The notes: generated by a model from the sequence alone, not told the origin. A stretch of DNA of 64,000 bases from JACCZH01 sp963729445 (GCA_963729445.1 CAVSNU010000005.1:1116001-1180000); one strand, 5' to 3'; shown: positions 17,957 to 26,244, counted from the stretch's first letter. Made by a program: numbers and translations.

Positions 17957-18598
17957 ATGGATGTACTCATGAACCACGCAATTGATAGCTACTGGCGGGG
18001 TCTGATCGACACAATGCATGGGATGGCGATCGAGCCAATTTCACGCGTTGCGAGCGAGCTCCACGCCTGCTACCAGCGGCGCGGAACCGTCTTTGTGCTC
18101 GGCAATGGAGGCAGCGCGGCAACCGCTTCGCACTTTGCCTGTGACCTGGCGAAAGGCACGCGTGCCGGTGGCGCGCCCACGTTTCGAGTGCTCTCCCTGA
18201 CTGACAACGTGCCGACGCTCACTGCCTGGGCGAACGACGTTGCCTACGACAGCGCCCTTGCCGAGCAGCTCGCGGCGTTTGTTCGGCCCGGTGACCTCGT
18301 GGTGGCGATCAGCGCCAGCGGGAACTCTCCGAACGTCCTGAACGCCGTGCGGGCCGCGCGGGCGGCCGGGGCGGTGACGGTTGGTCTCACCGGCAGGAGC
18401 GGGGGACGGCTCAACAAGCTGGTCGACGTGGCGCTGCGGGTGCCGTCCGATTCAATCGAACAGGTCGAGGACGTGCATCTGATGGTCACCCACAGTGTCT
18501 GTGTCGCGTTACGCGGCCGGATTCACGCGGAGCGGGCAGATCAATCGATCCATCGGCCGGTTGCAGATGTTGAGCTGGTGACGGGTCAGGCGACCTGA
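17957..18598 (+). CDS. gmhA2: Sedoheptulose 7-phosphate isomerase-like SIS protein, copy 2
   Basis: A 213-residue SIS-domain protein of the GmhA family, divergent from copy 1. Shared motifs are LGNGGSAATASHFACDL near residue 52, the phosphate-binding SASGNSPNVL near residue 116 and the C-terminal QVEDVHLMVTHS. The ATG at 17957 is 3 bases after the hddA stop; an in-frame ATG at 17969 is an alternative. Its pairing with hddA suggests it supplies the alpha branch. The 3' end overlaps the convergent chromate transporter by 13 bases, ending the cluster. Confidence 0.88.
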   Translation: MDVLMNHAIDSYWRGLIDTMHGMAIEPISRVASELHACYQRRGTVFVLGNGGSAATASHFACDLAKGTRAGGAPTFRVLSLTDNVPTLTAWANDVAYDSALAEQLAAFVRPGDLVVAISASGNSPNVLNAVRAARAAGAVTVGLTGRSGGRLNKLVDVALRVPSDSIEQVEDVHLMVTHSVCVALRGRIHAERADQSIHRPVADVELVTGQAT

Positions 18599-19824
18599 GC
18601 CAGTGCGGCCGCGCCAGCAGCCGTGAGCACGACAACCATCCATGGTGGCAGTTTCCAGAACACGAGCAGTCCAAAAGCCGCCAGCCCGAGTCCAAAATCT
18701 GCCGGCCGGTGAATGGCGCTGGTCCAGACAGGGTCGTAGAGGGCTGCCAGCAGGATGCCGACGACGGCCGCGTTGATGCCGATCAGCGCGCTCTGCACCC
18801 ACACTCGCGACCGCAGATCCTCCCAAAAGGGCAGCACACCCAGCACCAGGAGAAATGACGGCACGAAGATCGCGACAAGCGCGAGCATGCCCCCCAACCA
18901 GCCGCCCGGCCCGGCGTTCATGATTGTGCCCAGGTAGGCGGCGAAGGTGGAGAGCGGGCCCGGAATCGCCTGTGCTGCGCCATAGCCGGCGATAAAGTTC
19001 TCGTTCGTCACCCATCCTGGCGGGACGACCTCCGCCTGGAGCAGCGGAAGCATGACATGCCCGCCTCCGAAGATCAGTGAGCCGGTACGATAGAAGCTAT
19101 CGACGATAGCAAACGACTCCAGGCCGATCAATGGTCGCATGAGCGGCATCCCCAGTAGCAGCGCGCCAAAGATAGCCAGCGAGACGACGCCGAAGCGCCT
19201 GCTAAGGGAGAAGGTTAGCGGTTTGTTCGGCAAGAGCGTCACTCTTGGAAAGAAACGCCAGGCAACGACCCCTGCGGCGAGGATGACCCCGATCTGCATC
19301 ACCGGTGACTGCCAGGCTAGCACCCCGATCGCAGCCAGGATCGCGAGCGTGGCGCGAGCTTTGTCCGGCGCGAGGTTGCGCGCCATACCCCAGACGGCCT
19401 GTGCAACGACCGCCACTGCGACGATCTTGAGACCGTTGAGCCAGGCCGAGTCAGCAACGCCCGTCAGATTGCCGACCCCATAGGCGAAGACAATGAGCGC
19501 GATGGCCGACGGCATGGTGAAGCCGAACCAGGCAGCGAGCGCTCCAGGGAGCCCGGCTCTTCCCAGCCCGAGGGCGATACCCACCTGACTGCTGGCCGGG
19601 CCAGGCAGGAACTGGCACAGGGCGACGAGGTCAGCGTAAGACTGGTCATCAAGCCACTTTCGGCGCTGCACGATCTCGGTGCGGAAATACCCCAGGTGCG
19701 CGACCGGACCTCCAAATGAGGTCAGCCCGAGACGTGTGAAGACGCTCAGAACTTCAAGGAACGACCCACTACTCCGTGCGGATTCACCTAATTGCGTGTG
19801 GGATATCGGTTGTTCCTTCTGCAA
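18586..19824 (-). CDS. chrA: Chromate transporter, ChrA family
   Basis: A 412-residue membrane protein of the long CHR type, with two homologous halves and about ten hydrophobic spans. Each half carries the family motifs: GLTSFGGPVAHLGYF and QFLPGPASSQVGIALG in the first, LIFGGGHVMLPLLQAE and AAQAIPGPLSTFAAYLG in the second. It exports chromate, and some members may use other oxyanions. The start is a TTG at 19824 preceded by GGAG at 5 bases. No chrB regulator is next to it. Confidence 0.92.
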   Translation of the reverse strand: MQKEQPISHTQLGESARSSGSFLEVLSVFTRLGLTSFGGPVAHLGYFRTEIVQRRKWLDDQSYADLVALCQFLPGPASSQVGIALGLGRAGLPGALAAWFGFTMPSAIALIVFAYGVGNLTGVADSAWLNGLKIVAVAVVAQAVWGMARNLAPDKARATLAILAAIGVLAWQSPVMQIGVILAAGVVAWRFFPRVTLLPNKPLTFSLSRRFGVVSLAIFGALLLGMPLMRPLIGLESFAIVDSFYRTGSLIFGGGHVMLPLLQAEVVPPGWVTNENFIAGYGAAQAIPGPLSTFAAYLGTIMNAGPGGWLGGMLALVAIFVPSFLLVLGVLPFWEDLRSRVWVQSALIGINAAVVGILLAALYDPVWTSAIHRPADFGLGLAAFGLLVFWKLPPWMVVVLTAAGAAALAQVA

Positions 19825-20003
19825 GAGCGCTCCATGTCACACGCGTCACGGTAAGAATAGAATGGCCTGCCCGTCTGGCATGTCCAATCGGATCCCTCAA
19901 TCGCCCGAATAATAGTACAGAGTGAGTCCAGGGAACGTACCACAGGCCAAGGCTAGTGTAGGATAAGCGCCAATGACTCGACGGTTGAACTGGGGAGTAC
20001 TGC

Positions 20004-20813
20004 GTGGAAGATATCGATCGCGATGACCGCGAACAACCGGAAGCTGTTGCCGGCGTGGATGAAGAAACGGACGTTGACACCCACCTTGCAGTGCCGGACC
20101 GCCAGGCCTACGCCTGGGGCTGGGCTGTTGCCAGCGCGATTGTGAATGCGCGCTATGCTGATTCGGCATTGGACGCGCTGCCGGTCATACATCCGGAGCA
20201 TGGATGGGACCGGTTTCTGCTCACCCGCAGGGTTTCGTCAAAATCCTTCGCAGGGGATTCCGCGAATCGCTTCGGCATGATATTGCTAGGAGGCGAGGAC
20301 GCGCCGGTCATCACGCGGCCCAGCGGGGCGCCACGGCTGGCGCTGGGGCCGGCGTTACGCGAGGACCGGGACAAGGCACTCGCCGAGGCCGTCGCTCTTT
20401 TTCCTTCGTATGGCTTGCCGGCGGAGGACCTTGGTGGCCGCTGGAAAGAGCGACGGCGACAATATCCGCGTATCTATCAGGCTATTGCGGAGCTTATCGC
20501 CGAGCATCCAGAGATGCTCGCGGCGCGCGAGATCGCTATCGACACCGAGCCGGTTGACGGCGCCTATCACCCGCTCTATCTGCACGGTGTATCCAAATTC
20601 CCGACGGTGACGTACGATTGGTTCCTCGTACAATGGCAAGATCGAGCGGCTTTTATACGTATCCATGGCCAGCAGGCGATCTACGAGACTGACAGGCGGG
20701 GCTGGGCCACCGTCCGCAAACAGCTAGCAGCCGAGCCGTCAGTCGAGGCGATCAAGAAGCGCATCTGCGCCTGGCTTCGGATCGAGGGCGCTCCGGATCG
20801 GACAGTCGATTGA
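20004..20813 (+). CDS. Hypothetical protein, 269 aa
   Basis: I do not recognise a family. The protein starts at a GTG with a GGGGAG site 8 bases upstream. The first 30 residues are very acidic. The rest is soluble-looking, rich in tryptophan and arginine, with no signal peptide or membrane span. Codon use is like that of its neighbours. It stands alone between the divergent chrA gene and the RraA-like gene 56 bases downstream. Confidence 0.75.
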   Translation: MEDIDRDDREQPEAVAGVDEETDVDTHLAVPDRQAYAWGWAVASAIVNARYADSALDALPVIHPEHGWDRFLLTRRVSSKSFAGDSANRFGMILLGGEDAPVITRPSGAPRLALGPALREDRDKALAEAVALFPSYGLPAEDLGGRWKERRRQYPRIYQAIAELIAEHPEMLAAREIAIDTEPVDGAYHPLYLHGVSKFPTVTYDWFLVQWQDRAAFIRIHGQQAIYETDRRGWATVRKQLAAEPSVEAIKKRICAWLRIEGAPDRTVD

Positions 20814-20869
20814 GACTGTCGCGCCGTCTGTGCGCGAGTGCGCTGGCATCGTAGGAGAAGGGGTAGAAC

Positions 20870-21547
20870 GTGGCTGTGGAATTGAGTCCCGAGCAACTTG
20901 ACGCTCTGAAGCGTATTGATAGCCCGACGATCGCGAACGCGGTCGAGACATTCAAAGTCCGGCCCCGGGTTGCCGGCTATGTCGGCTACGATATCCGCAC
21001 CATCTTCCCCGACCTGCCGCCAACCGTTGGCTATGCCGTAACCTGTACGGTCGACAGCACCACAGAGGGCCGCACCGGGATAGGCTTTAACGCACTCTAC
21101 GAGATTCTGGAGAAGGCCCCAAAGCCCGCCATTGTGGTGATGCAGGACGTCGGCACCGATCGGGTGCACTCTTGCCACGCCGGTGAGGTGATGTCGACCA
21201 CCATGAAGCGCCTGGGCGCGGTCGGAATCCTGACTGATGGCGGCCTGCGCGACGTGCGCGAGGTCTCCGCGCTGGGCGGCTTCCAGTACTTCTGCGCCGG
21301 CCTAGTGGTGTCGCACGGAAACCCGATCTGCGTGAGCGTGGGCGGTGAAGTGACGATTTCAGGGATGACGGTGTGTACCGGAGACCTGTTGCATGGCGAC
21401 GTCAACGGCATCGTTCATATTCCAGACGAATGCGCCGCGTTCGTTGCGGATGCAGCCTACGCCACCTGGACGCGCGAAGGCGAAACGATGCGCCGCATCC
21501 AGAGTCCCGACTTTACCATAGAGCCAGGCCCCGAGCTCAAACACTGA
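20870..21547 (+). CDS. RraA-like protein (HMG aldolase / demethylmenaquinone methyltransferase-like fold)
   Basis: A 225-residue protein of the RraA superfamily. Visible features are LDALKRIDSPTIANAVE near the N-terminus, VVMQDVGTDRVHSCHAGEVMSTTMKRLGAVGILTDG split over residues 80-125 and the GLRDVREV segment; the acidic and arginine residues there form the active site in aldolase members. Family members include the RNase E inhibitor RraA and 4-hydroxy-4-methyl-2-oxoglutarate aldolases, so the reaction here is open. GTG start with GAGAAGGGG upstream. It is followed after 13 bases by the HPP membrane protein. Confidence 0.85.
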   Translation: MAVELSPEQLDALKRIDSPTIANAVETFKVRPRVAGYVGYDIRTIFPDLPPTVGYAVTCTVDSTTEGRTGIGFNALYEILEKAPKPAIVVMQDVGTDRVHSCHAGEVMSTTMKRLGAVGILTDGGLRDVREVSALGGFQYFCAGLVVSHGNPICVSVGGEVTISGMTVCTGDLLHGDVNGIVHIPDECAAFVADAAYATWTREGETMRRIQSPDFTIEPGPELKH

Positions 21548-21560
21548 GAACAGGCAGCTG

Positions 21561-22226
21561 ATGCCGCTGGAGAGATCAGAAGCGAACCCGTCGAACGAAC
21601 CGCCAGCGCGAAGTCCGGCTGGTAAACGAATGTACGCATCGGTCCTGGGTCTCCAGCGCGGCCTGCAGCTACCCACGTTGGCCGCGCGCCACGGCATATC
21701 GCTCGTACTTGGCGTATTCAGCTTCGTTAACGGTTGTATCTCCATCGCGATCATGTCGACCGTGGCGTTACTGAGCAGGGAAGAGTTTATCTTCCCCTCG
21801 CTCGGTCCAACGGCGTTCCTCTTCTTCTACTCACCGTTGGAAGCGTCCGCCAGCCCGCGCAATGCGGTTCTGGGTCATCTCATCGGCGTGGGTGCGGGCT
21901 GGGGAAGTCTGGTGCTGTTCGGACTGCGCGACGTTGGGCCGGCCATCTCGATCGGGGTTGGCGAGCCACGGATCGCCGCAGCGGCGCTGTCGCTTGGACT
22001 AACCAGTGGGTTGATGGTCCTGTTCAAGACTCCACATCCGCCAGCGGGAGCGACGACGCTGATTATCTCGCTGGGCATCTTGCGCAGCGCCGGCCAGATG
22101 GTGGTGCTCATGGCGGCGGTCGTTCTCTTGACCCTGCAGGCGATTGCAATCAACCGCCTTGCGGGCACGCCGTACCCGCTCTGGTCGACTCGGGAACCTT
22201 CTGCCAACTCCGAGGAACGGTGTTGA
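21561..22226 (+). CDS. HPP-family membrane protein
   Basis: A 221-residue protein with about four hydrophobic spans between residues 45 and 200. It carries the family signature FKTPHPPAGATTLIISLG near residue 155. HPP proteins are poorly characterised; a cyanobacterial/plastid member transports nitrite. The gene follows the RraA-like gene closely and is convergent with the peroxiredoxin gene. Function here unknown. Confidence 0.85.
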   Translation: MPLERSEANPSNEPPARSPAGKRMYASVLGLQRGLQLPTLAARHGISLVLGVFSFVNGCISIAIMSTVALLSREEFIFPSLGPTAFLFFYSPLEASASPRNAVLGHLIGVGAGWGSLVLFGLRDVGPAISIGVGEPRIAAAALSLGLTSGLMVLFKTPHPPAGATTLIISLGILRSAGQMVVLMAAVVLLTLQAIAINRLAGTPYPLWSTREPSANSEERC

Positions 22227-22242
22227 GCACCCCCTGGAATGC

Positions 22243-22827
22243 TTACGAGGGCTGTCCCGAGACCGGGTACGCTGAGAGCCAGCCGAGAACGCGCGTCGCA
22301 TCCTGATCTGGCGGAAAGACCGGGTAGAAGACGGTTTCAATCCGGCCGTCGAGGGCGATCAGGGTCAGTCGCTTGATGAGCGTTTGACCGTCGACCTCAA
22401 ACGTTGGTAGACGTAACGCATCGGCGAGAGCCAGCCTCTCGTCGCTCACGAGCTCGAAAGGCAGGTGCAGCCGCTCAACCGCTTCACGCTGGTAATCGCA
22501 ATCCTGAGTGCTTAACCCAAACACCTCGGCACCGAGCGCTTGTAGCTCCTGATAGTGGTCGCGGAACGAGCAGGATTGCGGCGTGCAGCCCCGCGCGCCA
22601 GGAATCTGGTCCCATCCGGTCGGCAGATCCCGGTCCGGCCGCCCGGTCCTCGGGTAGCAGTAGATGACCGTCCGGTCGGGGAGGCTGCGAAGATCGACAT
22701 CTCGACCGGCGGTCGAGGGGAGGATGATCGACGGAAGCGCCATCCCGGTCAGGTGGTCGCAGGCGCCATCGTCCTCAGGGATCGGAAGATCGTCGGGTAA
22801 CTCGTTCAACGTGCGCTTGTGACTCAT
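22243..22827 (-). CDS. Peroxiredoxin (AhpC/TSA fold)
   Basis: A 194-residue thioredoxin-fold peroxidase. The catalytic motif is recognisable as PGARGCTPQSCSFRDHYQEL near residue 77, with two cysteines 5 residues apart (CTPQSC) in BCP/PrxQ style. The usual thioredoxin-like pattern IYCYPRTGRPDRDLP precedes it. It would reduce hydrogen peroxide or organic peroxides in the cytoplasm. It lies at the end of a block of VOC and DinB-fold genes, consistent with a detoxification role. Confidence 0.88.
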   Translation of the reverse strand: MSHKRTLNELPDDLPIPEDDGACDHLTGMALPSIILPSTAGRDVDLRSLPDRTVIYCYPRTGRPDRDLPTGWDQIPGARGCTPQSCSFRDHYQELQALGAEVFGLSTQDCDYQREAVERLHLPFELVSDERLALADALRLPTFEVDGQTLIKRLTLIALDGRIETVFYPVFPPDQDATRVLGWLSAYPVSGQPS

Positions 22828-22896
22828 ATGCTCCCCGATACGATGAAGCCGGCTAACTCCCTGACGATACTATACAGCGACGAGGAACTGGCTCCG

Positions 22897-23325
22897 TCAC
22901 TCACTCAGCACGAGCGCGCCGCGTTCATCGAGCCGCGAATACGGATTCCAGGCGATCTCCCAGAGATTCCCTTCCGGGTCGGCGAAGTAACCGGAATAGC
23001 CGCCCCAGAAAACCTCCTCGGGTTCCTTGACGATCACTACGCCGAGTCTGCGCAGTTCAGCGAACGCGTCATCCACTGCGTCCCGTGACTCCAGGTTGAT
23101 CGCGAGCGAAAAGTTCGGGAACCCTTCGGGCTCGCGGTAGGGGATGGCCGCGTCGGCCGCCAGATTCGGCGAGGGAAAGAGCGACAGCACGCTACCCGAC
23201 ATGTGAAACATGGCGTGGTCATCACTGTCAGATTGCTCTTTCCAGCCGAGACCGCGGTAGAAGGCGCGCATCTCGGCCATGTTGCGAGCCCCAATCGTTA
23301 CGATATTGATGCGAGCCGGGAGCAT
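22897..23325 (-). CDS. VOC-family (glyoxalase-like) protein, copy 1
   Basis: A 142-residue vicinal-oxygen-chelate fold protein with the paired beta-alpha-beta-beta-beta pattern: INIVTIGARNMAEMRAFYRGLGWK at the N-terminus and GYFADPEGNLWEIAWNP near the C-terminus, where the terminal glutamate is a usual metal ligand. Substrate unknown; the superfamily includes glyoxalases, dioxygenases and drug-resistance proteins. It lies 50 bases downstream of a DinB-fold gene on the same strand. Confidence 0.85.
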   Translation of the reverse strand: MLPARINIVTIGARNMAEMRAFYRGLGWKEQSDSDDHAMFHMSGSVLSLFPSPNLAADAAIPYREPEGFPNFSLAINLESRDAVDDAFAELRRLGVVIVKEPEEVFWGGYSGYFADPEGNLWEIAWNPYSRLDERGALVLSE

Positions 23326-23375
23326 ATGCCCCTACCTCTCCATTGATATCTTGCGAACTGATCCTGCCAGTGCTG

Positions 23376-23906
23376 TCATCGTCGCGCCGCATTGTCTACA
23401 CACGCCGGCTGTCGATCGCTCATGACAGCACTCCGTACCAGCACTGCTCTGATTTCATCAAGGTGTGGTTCAGGATGGGCGATCAACAGGTGTTCCACCA
23501 TCTCTTCAGTCGATAGATCAGCGTCCGGTAGTGGAAAGTACCGCACGCGATCGAGCTGCGGATCAGATAACGCGCCAATAAATGCGCTGGTCGCTAGTCC
23601 GGCCGTTTGTAAGAGCGCGACCGTCTCATCTTTGGGCCGATTCATGCTGAACTGAGCGTTCCAACGGTCGAGGCTGGCCCAGTCGGTGAATTCCGCTGGT
23701 AAGGGACTTTGTGAAACGAATGCCGCCACACCGTGCATCGCGAAGAGGTAGAACCGCCCAACGTGGCGAAAGACGCCGCCCACAGGCCAACCTGTCTCCG
23801 GGCATGCCTGCGACCACGCTTCCTCATCCGTTGCCCAGGCGAGCTCCAGAACGTCATTGTGGACCTCTTCGAACCGTCTCGCGAGAGTTCTGGCGCGAAC
23901 GCTCAT
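23376..23906 (-). CDS. DinB-fold (YfiT-like) protein, copy 1
   Basis: A 176-residue four-helix-bundle protein of the DinB/YfiT superfamily. The three metal-ligand histidines can be placed: GVFRHVGRF in the second helix and IAHPEPH (HxxxH) near residue 145. The open frame extends to 23990, but the ATG at 23906, preceded by AAAGG, begins the family-like sequence. Many members are thiol-dependent S-transferases or metal-dependent hydrolases; the reaction is unknown. Confidence 0.75.
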   Translation of the reverse strand: MSVRARTLARRFEEVHNDVLELAWATDEEAWSQACPETGWPVGGVFRHVGRFYLFAMHGVAAFVSQSPLPAEFTDWASLDRWNAQFSMNRPKDETVALLQTAGLATSAFIGALSDPQLDRVRYFPLPDADLSTEEMVEHLLIAHPEPHLDEIRAVLVRSAVMSDRQPACVDNAARR

Positions 23907-23998
23907 GCACCGTGGCCTTTCCGCTGCTGAGTGGTGCTCGGGGGAATGCGGGCGCTGCCCGGGCACGCCGTTGGGCCCAGGCAGGCACAACCAGAATC

Positions 23999-24364
23999 TT
24001 ACGTCTGGCCGTCGGAGCCAGTGAAGAGTCCAATACTGTTGCCGGTGGGGTCGGTGAAGATCGCGTACCAGCCGATGTCGGGGATCTCAGTCTTGGGAAC
24101 ACGGGTCGTTCCACCGAGCGATTCGGCCTTCGCGAGGGATGCGTCAATGTCGTCAGTCTCGACGTGGATGAGGACCTGGCCGGCTTCGAACCCGTCGCAA
24201 ATCTCTGGAAATCCTCCGCCTGGACCACTCCCCACGTCGAACATCGTGTAGTTCATCTCGGGATAAGAGCTGGTCTCCCACCCAAAGAGCTGGGAGTAAA
24301 ATGCGCCGGCCTCCTTGGGGTCGCTGGCCGGGATCTCGACGTGAACAATCGCGTGCTTCGCCAT
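23999..24364 (-). CDS. VOC-family (glyoxalase-like) protein, copy 2
   Basis: A 121-residue VOC protein: IVHVEIPASDPKEAGAFYSQLFGWE at the N-terminus (with a possible metal-ligand His and Glu) and YAIFTDPTGNSIGLFTGSD at the C-terminus. The pattern matches the small 'VOC domain, enzyme related to lactoylglutathione lyase' group. A palindromic operator lies 53 bases upstream of its ATG and is nearly repeated ahead of the next DinB-fold gene. Confidence 0.87.
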   Translation of the reverse strand: MAKHAIVHVEIPASDPKEAGAFYSQLFGWETSSYPEMNYTMFDVGSGPGGGFPEICDGFEAGQVLIHVETDDIDASLAKAESLGGTTRVPKTEIPDIGWYAIFTDPTGNSIGLFTGSDGQT

Positions 24365-24416
24365 CTTGAGGGCTCCTCTCCAGAGCTACTTGCGGGGAAT
24401 CGTTACCGCCCTAGAA

Positions 24417-24432
24417 TAGAACATGTGTTCTA
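24417..24432. promoter_or_regulatory. Palindromic operator upstream of VOC copy 2 (LexA-box-like)
   Basis: TAGAACATGTGTTCTA has 7-bp inverted arms around a 2-base centre. The core GAACATGTGTTC fits the Gram-positive LexA/Cheo box GAAC-RNRY-GTTC exactly. It lies 53 bases before the start of the VOC gene. A near copy stands at 25157-25172. Confidence 0.55.
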
Positions 24433-24461
24433 CTCTGTCAATAGCATTGTGTGACTTTGTG

Positions 24462-25109
24462 TCACGTTGGGTTAAGTTCTGTGCTCTCAGACGCCGTAGT
24501 TTGGCACTGAAGAGCCGGCTTGAAGCGCAGGGACATCAGCTGGTGGAGATGTCTGGACTCGTGGATCGCCATCGCGAGCACGCTACCCTTCACGCCGGCC
24601 CTGCCCAGGCGGGGATGGCTCGCCTGTTTGACCGGAGTGGTCTCTAGCGGGAGGACGTCGAACAGTCCCTCCAGCTCGCGGTCGGCAACGTCCAGGACGT
24701 GCAGCGATTGCTCTCGTGTCAGGAGGCCGGGGTACTCGACATCGGTCAGGTCGATTAACGGGTTGGGACCGGCGGGCGGTTCGACGCCCATGAGCCCCAG
24801 TAGCCACGCGGTGAGCCCAATCTGGGTGTGGCCGAGATGGTTCACGATCTGCCCAGCCGACCAGATCTCATTGCCGTCGGGATCGCTCCCTTGCTCCTCG
24901 AACGCGTGATCCGGAAGCCACTCCACCTCTGAACGCAGCCCGAGCCTGGTGACGCCGAACGCTAACCGGAGATCGTCGAGCGAGTACGGCGCAGCTTCAG
25001 TTTCGAGCGTCGAGATCCTTTGCTGATCAACCCGGCGCTGAATGGCCTTCAACGTCGAGCTATCTAAACGCTCCTTCATACCTGCGAGCGCGCTCTCTTG
25101 GGCAATCAC
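24462..25109 (-). CDS. DinB-fold protein, copy 2
   Basis: A 215-residue DinB-superfamily protein. The metal-site histidines are visible in QIVNHLGHTQIG near residue 90 and IHESRHLHQL (HxxxH) near residue 187. The open frame reaches 25166, inside a palindromic operator. I instead choose the GTG at 25109, which has AAGGAG 5 bases upstream. In B. subtilis the namesake dinB is induced by DNA damage, and a LexA-like box stands 48 bases upstream here, so damage control is possible. Its enzymatic role is unknown. Confidence 0.8.
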   Translation of the reverse strand: MIAQESALAGMKERLDSSTLKAIQRRVDQQRISTLETEAAPYSLDDLRLAFGVTRLGLRSEVEWLPDHAFEEQGSDPDGNEIWSAGQIVNHLGHTQIGLTAWLLGLMGVEPPAGPNPLIDLTDVEYPGLLTREQSLHVLDVADRELEGLFDVLPLETTPVKQASHPRLGRAGVKGSVLAMAIHESRHLHQLMSLRFKPALQCQTTASESTELNPT

Positions 25110-25156
25110 ACGTTTTCTCCTTGCGCTGCGTACGTACACTACTGACCCCTGGAGTG

Positions 25157-25172
25157 TAGTACACATGTTCTA
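25157..25172. promoter_or_regulatory. Second copy of the palindromic operator, upstream of DinB copy 2
   Basis: Read on the minus strand the site is TAGAACATGTGTACTA. It matches the site at 24417-24432 in 15 of 16 positions and in the same orientation relative to its gene. It lies 48 bases before the GTG start at 25109. The shared sequence and spacing suggest one regulator controls both genes. Confidence 0.55.
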
Positions 25173-25278
25173 AGGATGTCCAGTGGGAATTGTCGCCTGA
25201 GGGGTCATCGCCGGCGTTGCGGATCGCGTAGCATGGATTGGGTACGTATCTTCCGACGAAGGCAGGGAGGATTGCAGG

Positions 25279-25776
25279 TTGAATACTCAATTGGAACGCC
25301 CGGGTGCAACGGCAGCGCGGGCGATGACGCTCGGTTTTGTAGCAGGCCTTCGATCGCAAGTCCCTCTCGCTCTCCTCGCCAGCACGGCGCGGCGTGGAGA
25401 CTTTGACCGGGAGGACACAGCCATGCGGAGACTCCTGGCCCACCCGGCAGTGGCTGCGGGGCTCTATCTGGCAGCGCTAGGGGAAATCGCGGTGGATAAG
25501 CTACCTTTCCTCCCCAACCGGATTGACCCTGCTCCGCTTGGCGCCCGTGTTTTTATCGGTGCGCTGGCCGGCTCTGTCCTCAGCCGTCAACTGGGGGGCC
25601 AGGCCACGCTCGGTGCAACCTGTGGCGCGGTTGGAGCGCTAGCCGGCAGTTACGCTGGATATCACGTTCGCACTTATCTATCCCGCTCGACGAGTATCCC
25701 GGACCCGGTCTGGGCGGTCGTAGAGGATGTCACCGCTGTCGGGTTGGGGTACCTGGCGACACGGCCGCCAGGCTGA
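25279..25776 (+). CDS. DUF4126-like membrane protein
   Basis: A 165-residue hydrophobic protein with about three to four membrane spans. Sequence features AMTLGFVAGLRSQVPLALL, ALGEIAVDKLPFLPNRIDPAPLGARVFIGALAGS (two pieces) and GALAGSYAGYHVR match the DUF4126 pattern. The start is a TTG at 25279 with GGGAGG 9 bases upstream; ATG 25324 is an alternative. Function unknown. Confidence 0.78.
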   Translation: MNTQLERPGATAARAMTLGFVAGLRSQVPLALLASTARRGDFDREDTAMRRLLAHPAVAAGLYLAALGEIAVDKLPFLPNRIDPAPLGARVFIGALAGSVLSRQLGGQATLGATCGAVGALAGSYAGYHVRTYLSRSTSIPDPVWAVVEDVTAVGLGYLATRPPG

Positions 25777-25889
25777 CCGAGAGTTGCGGATAAGAGATGC
25801 CTCCCTCCATGTCATTACAATGGATAAGGGAGCTACCCAGCGATGTTCGGGTAGGCGTCCCAGGATCATGTACGGATAGGAGAGGCTCA

Positions 25890-26156
25890 ATGAGTCGTGA
25901 CCCACGAGTTCCGCCGGAGGAGCGGCAAGAAATCCATGTGCACGTGGACAGTGGTGCAAGACCGGATGACCCATATTACCCTGCGCGCGAGGAAGAGGCG
26001 GCAGCCGCCGCCAGCGCCATGTCCGCCCATCTCATCTGGATCATCCTGGTCGTCGTGCTCATCGTGGCTGTTGTTTTGCTCTTCACGACCGGTGTTATCG
26101 ACCTCAGCGGTGCGGACGACGTCGTAGATGAAATCGTCCCGACGCAAACGACGTAG
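25890..26156 (+). CDS. Small single-span membrane protein, 88 aa
   Basis: The protein has a charged N-terminal half (residues 1-40) and one transmembrane helix (IWIILVVVLIVAVVLLF, about residues 48-66), then a short acidic tail. ATAGGAGAGG precedes the ATG. No family recognised. The frame extends up to 25797 without support. It is convergent with the YdhR-like gene across a hairpin terminator. Confidence 0.7.
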   Translation: MSRDPRVPPEERQEIHVHVDSGARPDDPYYPAREEEAAAAASAMSAHLIWIILVVVLIVAVVLLFTTGVIDLSGADDVVDEIVPTQTT

Positions 26157-26176
26157 GTCGCAACGCAAACCTGCTG

Positions 26177-26205
26177 ACGCGGGCGGTGGATTGTTCCGTC
26201 CGCGT
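26177..26205. terminator. Hairpin between convergent genes, probable terminator
   Basis: ACGCGGGCGG at 26177-26186 pairs with CCGTCCGCGT at 26196-26205, with one G-T pair and a 9-base loop, followed by TTT. It sits between the ends of two convergent genes. Confidence 0.6.
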
Positions 26206-26244
26206 TTCGGAGAACCAGTTGCGTGGGCGGGCCGGTGGCCGTCC

